A stretch of 14,443 bases of DNA from Spirochaetaceae bacterium (GCA_031284645.1 JAITXS010000073.1:1-14443), one strand, 5' to 3'; positions 7,392 to 14,173 are shown, numbered from the stretch's first letter. Made by a program: numbers and translations. The notes: generated from the sequence alone by a model not told the origin.

Positions 7392-7850
7392 ATGGATGCT
7401 AGCGTAGTTAGCGGTTTAGTCGGTGAGATCGGTATTGGAGCTTGTTTAGGACTTTCCGCGATAGGTTCAGCCGCCGGAGCGGGTGCGGCCGGAATGGCGG
7501 CAATCGGGGCGTGGAAAAAATGTTTTTTGCAAAATAAACCCGCGCCTTTTATTTTAGTCGCGTTTGCCGGAGCACCGCTTACCCAGACAATTTACGGCTT
7601 TATCTTGATGCAGACGCTTGCCGGAGCAGCTGTTGCCGGAACGCTAACCGGCTTCCAGCTTTTGGGGATTGGCATTTTTGCGGGCGGCGCAATGGGCGCA
7701 TCAGCATTTGCCCAGGGAAACTGTGCGGCCTCAGCTAGCGATGCTTACAGCCAAACAGGTCAAGGTTTTGGTAATTATATGCTTGTTATTGGTCTCTGCG
7801 AAACGGTAGCTCTTTTCGTGATGGTCTTCTCAATGTTGATCGCAGGTTAA
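7392..7850 (+). CDS. atpK: V/A-type ATP synthase subunit K (rotor ring proteolipid), Na+-type
   Basis: A 152-residue, almost entirely hydrophobic protein made of two fused helical hairpins (segments about 7-38, 51-77, 84-108, 126-150). Only the second hairpin carries the ion-binding carboxylate, E137 in LCETVALF. This is the V-type four-helix arrangement. T64 and Q65 in APLTQTIYGF, Y68, Q108 in FAQG, and E137 correspond by motif alignment to the Na+ ligands T64, Q65, Q110 and E139 of Enterococcus hirae NtpK. Na+ coupling is therefore likely. The ring lies in the inner membrane and rotates against AtpI. ATG 7392 has AGGAG at 7381-7385. It is the last gene of the operon. Confidence 0.96.
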   Translation: MDASVVSGLVGEIGIGACLGLSAIGSAAGAGAAGMAAIGAWKKCFLQNKPAPFILVAFAGAPLTQTIYGFILMQTLAGAAVAGTLTGFQLLGIGIFAGGAMGASAFAQGNCAASASDAYSQTGQGFGNYMLVIGLCETVALFVMVFSMLIAG

Positions 7851-7905
7851 TATTACTTCGTTGTACAAAATTCTTGCTGCTGGTTAAAACCGGAACAAAA
7901 CAGAT

Positions 7906-7963
7906 GGGTATTGGGTAAGGGTGCCTGTAATTTTACACCCTCTACCCTATATTACCCTTCCCC
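7906..7963. terminator. heptamer-based inverted repeat between convergent atpK and nitroreductase genes
   Basis: GGG triplets at 7906, 7913 and 7919 (GGGTATT, GGGTAAG, GGGTG) face CCC triplets at 7938, 7945 and 7955, giving a long imperfect palindrome. GGGTG (7919-7923) pairs with CACCC (7936-7940), and GTAA/TTAC pairs inside the loop. The position between two converging genes, with only seven bases to the nitroreductase stop, suggests a bidirectional transcription barrier. No clean U-run is present, so the terminator call is tentative. The GGGTATT unit is the reverse of the CCCAATA array found near the right end of the window. Confidence 0.5.
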
Positions 7964-7969
7964 GTTCTT

Positions 7970-8494
7970 TTAATTTACTTTTAGTATATAGTTTTCTTTG
8001 CGAGGCGGACGTTGCGCCGGATTTTCGGCGGAGTAACCAAGTATAACGTTCCCGATTGCTTTGTATTTCTCGTCTATACCCCAGGTTTTCATCAGAGCCC
8101 TGCCCTCCGCACTTTCAAAAGTCTCCCGTGCCCGGTAGACATAACAAGAAGCCACCCCTATTGCCTCTGCCGCGATCATGAGGTTTGCGATAATCATATT
8201 GCCGTCATCAACCCATGTCGGGAGATCAGTATCAGCAAAAACCATAACAAGAGTCGGCGCGCCGTAAAAAGTCTTTGCCGCCTTGTTACCGGCTATCCCG
8301 GCGTTTATTTTTTCGAGATCGGCTATCGTGTTAGCGTTCTGCGTAACAACGATCAAGCCGGACTGAGCCCCTTTTCCGCTTGCCGCCCATGTTCCGGCCT
8401 CCAAAATCGTGTTGAGTTCGGAGTCTGAAATCTGATCTTCCTTGTACTTTCTGGTACTCCGTCTCTCTTTTAAGTCTTTTAATGTGTCACCCAT
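7970..8494 (-). CDS. nitroreductase family protein (FMN-dependent)
   Basis: A 174-residue single-domain protein of the nitroreductase superfamily, whose members use FMN and NAD(P)H to reduce nitro compounds, quinones or flavins. The N-terminal LKERRSTRKYKEDQIS (about 8-23) carries the basic RRS-R segment that contacts the FMN phosphate. WAASGKGAQSGLIVV (about 36-50) fits the second flavin-contact loop. The central NLMIAAEAIGVASCYV (about 102-117) matches the conserved dimer-core helix. The C-terminal GYSAENPAQRPPRKENYI ends with the typical PxRK segment. AGAGGG lies a few bases upstream of the ATG. It faces the ATPase operon and shares no operon with it. The substrate cannot be assigned. Confidence 0.92.
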   Translation of the reverse strand: MGDTLKDLKERRSTRKYKEDQISDSELNTILEAGTWAASGKGAQSGLIVVTQNANTIADLEKINAGIAGNKAAKTFYGAPTLVMVFADTDLPTWVDDGNMIIANLMIAAEAIGVASCYVYRARETFESAEGRALMKTWGIDEKYKAIGNVILGYSAENPAQRPPRKENYILKVN

Positions 8495-8558
8495 AGAATC
8501 CCTCTTCTTTTGTGTTTAAGTTCTGTCCTCAGTTTTGATCCGAGAATCAGTTGTCTTC

Positions 8559-8587
8559 TTGTCATTCTGCTCTATTTAAACGATACT
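8559..8587 (+). promoter_or_regulatory. weak promoter candidate upstream of yggS
   Basis: The 260-base gap between the divergent nitroreductase and yggS holds no convincing gene. TTGTCA (8559-8564), a 17-nt spacer and GATACT (8582-8587) fit a weak sigma-70 promoter pointing at yggS, leaving a leader of about 160 bases. An 85-residue open frame (8510-8767) covers the gap but has no domain signature and runs into yggS, so it is not called. Confidence 0.25.
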
Positions 8588-8754
8588 GACAATAGATCGA
8601 TAATGCTGATTTTGAAAACACCACCTGTCATTAGGCGAAAACGGATCGGAACCAAAAGCTTTCAGGCCAAAACAAATGGCAGGCAGCCTGCAAAATCGAC
8701 TGATATTTTAGGTCAGCGTATTAATATATATGCCGGACTATTGGTAGAGCATAA

Positions 8755-9453
8755 ATGTCAATTTTAGATAATATAAAACGTATTGAGGATGAGATAAACG
8801 ATGTTTCTGTCCGTATCGGACGCGACAGGAAAGAGATAGAGCTTATGGCTGTCTCGAAATTCCATCCGCGCAGCGCTGTTGAGACGGCACGGAAAGCCGG
8901 TCTTAGACTTTTTGGGGAAAGCCGGGTAAAAGAGGCCCTTCTTAAATTTGAGGACTATAAAACAGCAATGCCCGACACGGAACTTCACTTCATCGGCGGA
9001 CTTCAGCGTAATAAAGCAAAAGCAGCTGTCGTGTTTTTTGACTGCATTGAATCAGTCGACCGTGATGAACTTATTGAGGAACTTGGGGCCTTAAGCGCAG
9101 GGCGGGAAAATCCCTTGCCGCTTCTTCTGGAGCTTAATTCAGGGGAAGACTCAAAAAGTGGTTATCGGGAGCTCTCCTCTCTGCTTGCTGCCTGTGAAAA
9201 GGTGTTGGAACGCAAGGGGCTTCTTCTTGCCGGATTAATGACTCTTGCACCCTTGAGTGATGATGAAAAAAAGGTCAGGGCTGCGTTTCGAGCGCTGGCG
9301 AGCGCCCAAAAAACACTTAAAGCACATTTCCCCGAGTGCCCGCTTTCAATTTTATCAATGGGTATGTCCGGTGATTTTAAGATAGCGATAGAAGAAGGTT
9401 CAACCTTAATACGCATAGGAACCGCAATTTTTGGAGAACGCATTCTGCCATGA
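8755..9453 (+). CDS. yggS: YggS/PLPBP family pyridoxal phosphate homeostasis protein
   Basis: A 232-residue alanine-racemase-fold protein of normal length for the family. The PLP-binding lysine lies in LMAVSKFHP (K35). Other family blocks are FGESRVKEA, HFIGGLQRNKAK (the usual basic or proline residue after IG is Gly here), and the C-terminal signature LSMGMSGDFKIAIEEGSTLIRIGTAIFGER, which holds the phosphate-binding residues. The family binds PLP without known enzymatic turnover and affects vitamin B6 and amino acid balance. The ATG at 8755 has only a weak ribosome binding sequence. The stop overlaps the next start (ATGA), placing it at the head of a rightward cluster. Confidence 0.95.
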   Translation: MSILDNIKRIEDEINDVSVRIGRDRKEIELMAVSKFHPRSAVETARKAGLRLFGESRVKEALLKFEDYKTAMPDTELHFIGGLQRNKAKAAVVFFDCIESVDRDELIEELGALSAGRENPLPLLLELNSGEDSKSGYRELSSLLAACEKVLERKGLLLAGLMTLAPLSDDEKKVRAAFRALASAQKTLKAHFPECPLSILSMGMSGDFKIAIEEGSTLIRIGTAIFGERILP

Positions 9454-10010
9454 AGCTTGTCATAAAAATGCTTTTGTTTTCTGTGTTTCTTTTTAGTACA
9501 GCGCAGATACCGCTGCACTCGCAGGAGAGTATATCGGACAGGATCATAGCCGAGCGCCCCCTTGAGGAAAAACCCTTTGAATTCCCCCAGTGGGCAAAAG
9601 ACATTCGACGTGTCGATATTATTACCTTTGGTGTATTTCCTTTTGCGTGGTTCTTCAGCTCGCTGCTTGTTGATCTGCAACGGTGTGCAGAAAACGACTG
9701 GAATTCAGCTTACTATACGAGTATCGGAAGCAGCTCAAATGCGATAGCTTGGGGTGACGGAGAGTATATAAAAACCTTGTGTATTGCCGGCGCGCTTTCC
9801 GTAACGGTCGCGCTTGTTGATCTGTTTATTGTAAAAATAAAAAGAAGCGAAGCTCAAAAAAAAGCAGAGGCCGCTGTGAAAAATGAGCCGGAAATACAAA
9901 GAAGACCGCTGAATGCTGTGCCTCTGAGCGGGATAAACTCTATTCTACCACGTAATATGGTTTCAGAAAACAACGCAGAGGATCAAAAAAGAGAGTCTGA
10001 CCGTGGCTAG
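9450..10010 (+). CDS. conserved-looking inner membrane protein of unknown function, signal peptide plus two helices
   Basis: A 186-residue protein not assigned to any family. The first about 24 residues form a signal peptide (basic start, hydrophobic core, probable cleavage after LHSQ). There follow a short acidic/proline segment with FPQWAKDIRR (45-54), a hydrophobic segment at 55-76 (ITFGVFPFAWFFSSLLVDL), a loop of about 30 residues rich in Ser, Asn and Gly, and a second hydrophobic segment at 107-130. A charged C-terminal tail (about 131-186) is rich in Lys, Glu and Asn. Both ends of the helix pair carry basic residues. The start overlaps the yggS stop by ATGA, so the two are probably co-translated. 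Its role is unknown; the layout fits a small treponemal envelope protein. Confidence 0.75.
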   Translation: MKLVIKMLLFSVFLFSTAQIPLHSQESISDRIIAERPLEEKPFEFPQWAKDIRRVDIITFGVFPFAWFFSSLLVDLQRCAENDWNSAYYTSIGSSSNAIAWGDGEYIKTLCIAGALSVTVALVDLFIVKIKRSEAQKKAEAAVKNEPEIQRRPLNAVPLSGINSILPRNMVSENNAEDQKRESDRG

Positions 10011-10016
10011 CTCGCG

Positions 10017-10121
10017 ATGGCAGATACGCTTTGTGTTAAAACTCAAGCTGAATCCTTTACTCCCGCCGAGTTCATTTCGCCGTATATTTTAGCCGTCTGC
10101 GGTATCAACGAGGGATATTAA
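10017..10121 (+). CDS. possible 34-residue microprotein between two cluster genes
   Basis: An ATG frame beginning MADTLCVKTQ and ending VCGINEGY fills the gap between the stop of the membrane protein (10010) and the pseudouridine synthase start (10123), ending one base before it. Composition is protein-like (TPAEFISPYILAV). No ribosome binding sequence is obvious upstream, so translation would depend on termination at 10010 and re-initiation. A competing frame from GTG 10003 (29 codons, basic) overlaps it. The fit to the gap is suggestive, not proof; it may be only a spacer that carries the downstream ribosome binding site GAGGG. Confidence 0.3.
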   Translation: MADTLCVKTQAESFTPAEFISPYILAVCGINEGY

Positions 10122-10122
10122 T

Positions 10123-11073
10123 ATGTCGTTTTATCAGGACGCTGTTCGGCTTGATTGTGAAAACAGCTTAAGACTTGATCGCTATATTGCGGAAAAGCTT
10201 GCTTTAATGAGCCGTTCACAGATTAAAGTCCGCAATCTTAAAGCCGTTGTAAATAAAAAGCAGGTGAAAATTTCTTTTCCGGTAAAAGCAGGTGATTTTC
10301 TTGTATTAAACTGGGATGAGGAGCCTGAACAAGACCTTGTTGCAGAAAACATTCCGCTTGATATTATGTATGAGGATGATAATCTTATTGTTATTGATAA
10401 AGCACAGGGCATGGTTTCGCATCCGGCTGCGGGGAATTGGAGCGGTACTTTTGCAAACGCTCTCCTTTTTCGAATTCAAAACCGGAAAGGCATATCGAAT
10501 ACACGGCATGGTTTCCCCGAAAAATCCGCACGGCCCTTTATCGTCCACCGTTTGGATAAAGACACGTCAGGTGTGATGATAGCGGCTTATAATATTGAAA
10601 CGCTCAATTTTTTACAGGATGAATTTAAAGGACGGCATGTCCGTAAAACCTATCTTGCGATAACGCAGGGAACGCCCCCCACGGAGCGTGGTACGATATC
10701 AAGCTATATTATCCGTGACAAGAAAAATCGGAAATGTTTTACCGTTTCAGATGAGCGGGGGAAGTTATCCGTTACCGGCTATCGTGTTATTAAACAGTTT
10801 TTTTATGCCGGTAAGCCTTATGCATTTGTTTCTTTAAGCCCAAAAACAGGAAGAACACACCAGTTACGGGTCCATTTAAAACATTTAGGATGCCCGATTT
10901 TAGGCGACCCTGTCTACGGGAAAAGTGACGGCAATTTTCCTCATGCAAGCCTGATGCTTCATGCGTATCGTCTTGCTATTATGCTTCCGGGCGGCAGTGA
11001 TAAAAGCATTTTTACAGCGCCGTTGCCGCAGCGCTTCCGTGCCTTGAAGCATCTCATCTGCGGATCCGCTTAA
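10123..11073 (+). CDS. RluA-family pseudouridine synthase with N-terminal S4 domain
   Basis: A 316-residue enzyme expected to isomerise uridine to pseudouridine in rRNA or tRNA. Residues about 14-65 form an S4 RNA-binding domain (RLDRYIAEKLALMSRSQIKV). The catalytic domain follows: the YEDDNLIVIDKAQGMVSHPA block at about 83-102, and HRLDKDTSGVMIAA from residue 142 with catalytic D145. KTGRTHQLRVHLKHLGCPILGDPVYG is the conserved RluA C-terminal block. All hallmark motifs are intact. GAGGG at 10111-10114 and upstream supports ATG 10123. Family membership is certain; the exact modified position (RluC- or RluD-like) cannot be decided by sight. It is the last gene of the yggS cluster. Confidence 0.95.
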   Translation: MSFYQDAVRLDCENSLRLDRYIAEKLALMSRSQIKVRNLKAVVNKKQVKISFPVKAGDFLVLNWDEEPEQDLVAENIPLDIMYEDDNLIVIDKAQGMVSHPAAGNWSGTFANALLFRIQNRKGISNTRHGFPEKSARPFIVHRLDKDTSGVMIAAYNIETLNFLQDEFKGRHVRKTYLAITQGTPPTERGTISSYIIRDKKNRKCFTVSDERGKLSVTGYRVIKQFFYAGKPYAFVSLSPKTGRTHQLRVHLKHLGCPILGDPVYGKSDGNFPHASLMLHAYRLAIMLPGGSDKSIFTAPLPQRFRALKHLICGSA

Positions 11074-11178
11074 AAAATCACGACAGGTTTTATCCCGCTG
11101 TCTATCCCAGACATCTTTACGGCGTGTGTTTTTTTAACCTCATGCCGGTTACAGGCGGCTTAAAATAATAAAATTACT

Positions 11179-12243
11179 CTACTGATACATTATCAGCATG
11201 GGGCGCGGTTTTAATTCATACACTTCTTTGGGCGTAAGCAGGGGTTCGTCAACACCGGTGTTACCCTGTTCATTATAAAAAAGCTTAAAAGCTTTGATCG
11301 GAATATTTGTCGCTTCCGCGTTAAAGGCGTAGGTACCGCGTTTTTTTGTGGGGCTTCCGTGTCCGTCCATGCAGAGGATTAAACGTACGCGCTCAAAATC
11401 AGATCGAACATCCTTTCTATTTTTTATCATCACATAATTAAATTGATGGATAACAAGCATTTTTTCGCCGGGAATATTATTTTCAATGATATAATCTCCC
11501 ATAACTTTTTGCGCCTGGTTGATTTCGTCAGCGCTGACACTCCCGATTTCTTCCATAGGCTTTGTCGTTCTCCACTCGGGATCAAGGGCAAGATGAACAT
11601 TCGGATATTTTAAATAAGGAAGCATCCTTTTTAAGGATGCAACGGGATCATATTTCCCTATTTGGTGATCAAGAAACACAAGCATATTGTTTTCGGCTGC
11701 ATAATCAATATATTCTTTTAAGATTTTGTCGGAAATAATGCCGATATCTCCCCCGGGCCAGCAGGTTCCGTAAATAATATAAAATGCCGTTACCACACCT
11801 CTTCCGTTGTTTACCGCCTTGTATTCTTCAGCAAGAGCCTTTAATTTTTCATTTAAAACTTCTTTTGAGTGCCGTCCGAGTATCCCCATATTTTTTGAGG
11901 ACGGATGTCCGTAATACGCTAAAATATCATTATTCAGAAGAATTGACCCGGGATATAAAAACGGCTCGTTTTTTTTCTCGGCCTCTGCCTGTGTGTCCGC
12001 GCCGACAGGCAGCGAAGCTTCGGCAATTCTTATATTTTTTACCGTCTCTTGCAGATAAATATTGGGGAAATTGCTTGTACCGGAAAGTGTGTTTTCCTTA
12101 TGTCTATTCTCTGTAGTCTTCCCCTCCTCTAGTACTATGGCAGGGGGTTCGCTTGTTTCTCCTGAAAACAGGTAGAAACACATTAAAAAAGAAAAAGATA
12201 AGATGATACTTCGTTTAAAAAAAAAGACAGACATACTATACAT
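11179..12243 (-). CDS. secreted protein of unknown function, probable (beta/alpha)8-barrel
   Basis: A 354-residue protein with an N-terminal signal or anchor segment (basic residues then hydrophobic 12-27, no canonical lipobox) and a low-complexity, charged linker (about 30-95). Then comes a globular domain whose hydrophobic strands recur regularly: ILAYYGHP (107-114), VVTAFYII (150-157), MLVFLDHQIG (187-196), VHLALDPEW (216-224), KMLVIHQFN (261-269), RLILCMDGHG (287-296), IPIKAFKLFYN (314-324), PMLIMYQ (348-354). That is eight strands with helices between, the pattern of a TIM barrel. Acidic residues sit at strand ends (D192, D221, E223, D293), as in glycosidases, but no known family was recognised. 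The start may be the ATG at 12243 or 12234; neither has a clear ribosome binding sequence. It is convergent with the pseudouridine synthase gene. Confidence 0.75.
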   Translation of the reverse strand: MYSMSVFFFKRSIILSFSFLMCFYLFSGETSEPPAIVLEEGKTTENRHKENTLSGTSNFPNIYLQETVKNIRIAEASLPVGADTQAEAEKKNEPFLYPGSILLNNDILAYYGHPSSKNMGILGRHSKEVLNEKLKALAEEYKAVNNGRGVVTAFYIIYGTCWPGGDIGIISDKILKEYIDYAAENNMLVFLDHQIGKYDPVASLKRMLPYLKYPNVHLALDPEWRTTKPMEEIGSVSADEINQAQKVMGDYIIENNIPGEKMLVIHQFNYVMIKNRKDVRSDFERVRLILCMDGHGSPTKKRGTYAFNAEATNIPIKAFKLFYNEQGNTGVDEPLLTPKEVYELKPRPMLIMYQ

Positions 12244-12328
12244 ATATCGGCATTTTATGAGTTTATCTTAAGCTTTTGTAACAGACGCAGGTTTGAAAAT
12301 ATCATTTGGGGCAATTTCGTGCGGAGAT

Positions 12329-12760
12329 TTAGTTTCCGCTCTGTAACTCAGCCTTAATTTCCGGAATCGGACGGGAAAAAATTTCAACGTCCTCTTTATT
12401 GTCATCGATCATAGAACATTTGCCCTCAAAAAAAACACCATCGGCAATACGCAGGCGTCCGGCAACAAGATCGCCGTGTACTTCCGCTCCGGTGTAGAGA
12501 TCAATTTTATCCGAAGCGCGGACAGGTGCGACTACTTTCCCGTGTACGGTAAGACTTGTTACAGTTATTTCGTCTGCCTCGACAAGAGCGCCCTTGTCAA
12601 CAATAAGCGCTCCCTGATCCGCATTGATGGTACCTGAAAATTTCCCCCTCACACAGAGAGTTTCTTTGAAACGGAGAACCCCTTTCAGTGTGGTTGTGTC
12701 ACTTAACGTAACAATTCTAACCATGTTCTTTTTTGTCTTGTTTTCTTCGTTTATTGGCAT
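12329..12760 (-). CDS. bactofilin (polymer-forming cytoskeletal protein, DUF583/CcmA type)
   Basis: A 143-residue protein with a short charged N-terminal tail (about 1-20), a central right-handed beta-helix domain (about 22-118) and a disordered C-terminal tail. Family hallmarks are TTLKGVLRFKETLCVRGKFSGTI (23-45) and YTGAEVHGDLVAGRLRIADGVFFEGKCSM (89-117), with repeating valine/glycine strand turns. Bactofilins self-assemble into filaments without nucleotide; in other bacteria they shape the cell and position wall-related proteins. The ATG follows the upstream response-regulator-like gene by eight bases. Its ribosome binding sequence (AGGG) lies at that gene's stop codon, so the pair is probably coupled. 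Confidence 0.93.
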   Translation of the reverse strand: MPINEENKTKKNMVRIVTLSDTTTLKGVLRFKETLCVRGKFSGTINADQGALIVDKGALVEADEITVTSLTVHGKVVAPVRASDKIDLYTGAEVHGDLVAGRLRIADGVFFEGKCSMIDDNKEDVEIFSRPIPEIKAELQSGN

Positions 12761-12768
12761 CTTGCCCT

Positions 12769-13464
12769 CTACTGTATGGTTTCAGAAATTTTGAGTTGAT
12801 TCAATCCGATTTCCCTGCTTTTAATCGTCTTCCCTTTTTCAGAGATATCATTAAGAGTCTTTTGCAGAGTTTCAATATTCTTCCGCGTATCGGAAAATTT
12901 CTCCTGAAAGTTTTTTAAGAAGCACTCAATTGATTTCGCCTCGTTTTTTTCTGTTTTTAAAAGCTCAATATCCCTGTTTACGCTGTCTATAGTATTTATA
13001 AAATCCGACAATTGTTTTTGAACTTCCACATCGATTCTATCCGCAAGGAGGATGCGTTCTTCTCTTAATTTGATCTGTGTAAAAAGCTCCCGCTTCCGCA
13101 GGGCTGAACGGATTTTTGAAAGCAAGACTGAAAAATTAAAGGGTTTTGTAATATAATCTTCCGCTCCAAGTTCACAACCTTCGACTTTTTCTTTAACATT
13201 ATCAATATCAGAGAGAAGGATAAGCGGAATACCCGATAATTCTTCGTTTTTTCGCATTGTTTTTAAGATTTCCCAGCCTGAAATTTTCGGTAAAATCGTA
13301 TTGACAAGGGCTAAATCAATAGTATTATGCGTAATAATCTCTAACGCGCTATGTCCATCCGAGGCTTTTTCAACATCAAATCCAAGTTTTGATAACATCA
13401 ATTCGAGAAATTCAAGGTTAAGCTCTTCTGTTTCCGCGATAAGTATCTTCTTGCGTTCGGACAT
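12769..13464 (-). CDS. degenerate response-regulator receiver protein with C-terminal coiled coil
   Basis: A 231-residue protein from ATG 13464, chosen because AAGGAG stands five bases before it; the longer ATG at 13488 lies only about seven bases from the -10 element. Residues 5-118 are a receiver domain (KKILIAETEELN, LILLSD, AEDYITKPFN). The acidic pocket pair is ET (11-12) instead of DD, and the phospho-acceptor position is N55 in LALVNTILP. S85 and K107 remain. Residues about 120-231 are a charged helical region with heptad character and no DNA-binding domain. Conventional phosphorylation is therefore unlikely; a protein-interaction role is favoured. It is the first gene of a two-gene unit with the bactofilin. 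Confidence 0.88.
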   Translation of the reverse strand: MSERKKILIAETEELNLEFLELMLSKLGFDVEKASDGHSALEIITHNTIDLALVNTILPKISGWEILKTMRKNEELSGIPLILLSDIDNVKEKVEGCELGAEDYITKPFNFSVLLSKIRSALRKRELFTQIKLREERILLADRIDVEVQKQLSDFINTIDSVNRDIELLKTEKNEAKSIECFLKNFQEKFSDTRKNIETLQKTLNDISEKGKTIKSREIGLNQLKISETIQ

Positions 13465-13495
13465 ACCCGCTCCTTCTCTTAGTATCATTTTTTAT

Positions 13496-13525
13496 ATTAT
13501 AGTCCGCCTGTCTCTAAAACATCAA
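13496..13525 (-). promoter_or_regulatory. sigma-70 type promoter for the receiver-bactofilin unit
   Basis: On the minus strand TTGATG (13525-13520), an 18-nt spacer and a perfect TATAAT (13501-13496) lie just upstream of the receiver gene. Transcription would start near 13489, giving a leader of about 25 bases that carries AAGGAG before ATG 13464. This also argues against the upstream ATG at 13488. Confidence 0.75.
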
Positions 13526-13531
13526 GGCTCT

Positions 13532-13693
13532 TTCAATTCGTAGCCGTAAAGTGGTGTAAAATGCCATAAAACAGCCGTTTTGGACATTTTTTACGATTTT
13601 CCGGCATGTATCCATTCACAATGCTATACTAAACAGAGTGATTCAGGGCAGTTTCAAGCATTAACACCACATGTTAATCGACTACGAATTGAA
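13532..13693. mobile_element. 162-bp element with imperfect terminal inverted repeats, MITE-like
   Basis: TTCAATTCGTAG (13532-13543) and its exact complement CTACGAATTGAA (13682-13693) bound a short A/T-rich segment. The similarity continues inwards in imperfect form: GTGGTGT at 13551-13557 against ACACCAC at 13664-13670, followed by matching ATGC/GCAT. Each arm is thus about 35-40 bp. No open frame is visible inside, and no clear target duplication flanks it. It could be a miniature inverted-repeat element, a large cruciform, or a structured small RNA locus. It starts only about 30 bases upstream of the receiver gene's -10 and abuts its -35 region. Confidence 0.5.
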
Positions 13694-13853
13694 GTCCAAT
13701 GTTTTTAATCGCTTGACAAAAACCCGCCATTCATCATAAACTTAACCATGAGGAAAAGGGTGAGAGATTTAATATCGGAGAGAGTCCGATCTATTTTCTC
13801 TTTGGCTGACACGGTAGCAGAATACCTGTCTGCGTATGCCCACAGCGCCGCGC

Positions 13854-13921
13854 CCCAATACCCAATACCCAATACCCAATACCCAATACCCAATACCCAA
13901 TACCCAATACCCAATACCCAA
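13854..13921. repeat. perfect CCCAATA heptanucleotide tandem array
   Basis: Nine perfect head-to-tail copies of CCCAATA (13854-13916) are followed by a partial CCCAA. Because 7 is not a multiple of 3, all frames read through as 7-residue peptides (YPIPNTQ on one strand, GIGYWVL on the other); these are translation artefacts. GCTTGACAAA (13711-13720) and its complement (13945-13954) flank the array as a 10-bp inverted repeat, and each contains a TTGACA hexamer pointing towards the array. Perfect copies imply recent expansion. The stretch 13694-13853 next to it holds no convincing gene. Confidence 0.95.
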
Positions 13922-14003
13922 ATTATTATTTAAGTCCAAAAAAGTTTGTCAAGCCCCCTGTGGGGAAAATCAGCAATTTCAATATAAAACCTCGAAAAAA
14001 AAT

Positions 14004-14053
14004 AACCACAGAAGTCGCGAAATTTATTTGCAGCTTCTGTGGTTTTTATTTTA
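14004..14053. terminator. Rho-independent terminator, usable from both strands
   Basis: AACCACAGAAG (14004-14014) pairs perfectly with CTTCTGTGGTT (14034-14044), an 11-bp stem, with further inner pairing between GCGAAAT and ATTTGC. TTTTTATTTT follows on the plus strand. On the minus strand the stem is followed by an A and then eight T's. With no gene read towards it from the left, its most likely use is to end a leftward transcript entering from beyond the window, or to insulate the gene beginning at 14409. Confidence 0.7.
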
Positions 14054-14173
14054 TCAAACGGCATGAACAGCGCGTTACGAAGAGTAAAACCCCGAAGCTG
14101 GGAAAGAGGAGAGTTGGGGAATGTGCAATAAGATTTAAAACCTCAAAGGACACGAAGGACGGAAAGAAGAATA

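Noticed and set aside
8012..8428. 138-residue plus-strand frame opposite the nitroreductase
   Set aside because: The minus-strand nitroreductase has family motifs throughout; the opposite frame does not.
8510..8767. 85-residue frame between the nitroreductase and yggS
   Set aside because: No clear ribosome binding site or domain, and it runs into the yggS start. Best explained as open by chance.
9162..9680. 172-residue minus-strand frame antisense to yggS and the next gene
   Set aside because: It lies opposite two genes with strong coding evidence (YggS signature motifs, signal peptide), and its translation has no domain-like character.
13705..13914. Minus-strand 69-residue frame with GIGYWVL repeats and a protein-like C-terminal part
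   Set aside because: Its start is a TTG inside the CCCAATA array and the repeat peptide is a by-product of the 7-bp unit. The non-repeat 45 residues have no recognisable domain or ribosome binding site. A decayed gene end is possible but unsupported.
13854..13921. CRISPR array
   Set aside because: The repeats are 7 bp and directly adjacent with no spacers, and no cas genes are visible in the window.
13748..13933. Plus-strand 61-residue frame beginning MRKRVRDLISERVR
   Set aside because: It has no ribosome binding sequence, runs into the heptamer array (YPIPNTQ repeats) and stops just after it, and shares its DNA with an equally open minus-strand frame.
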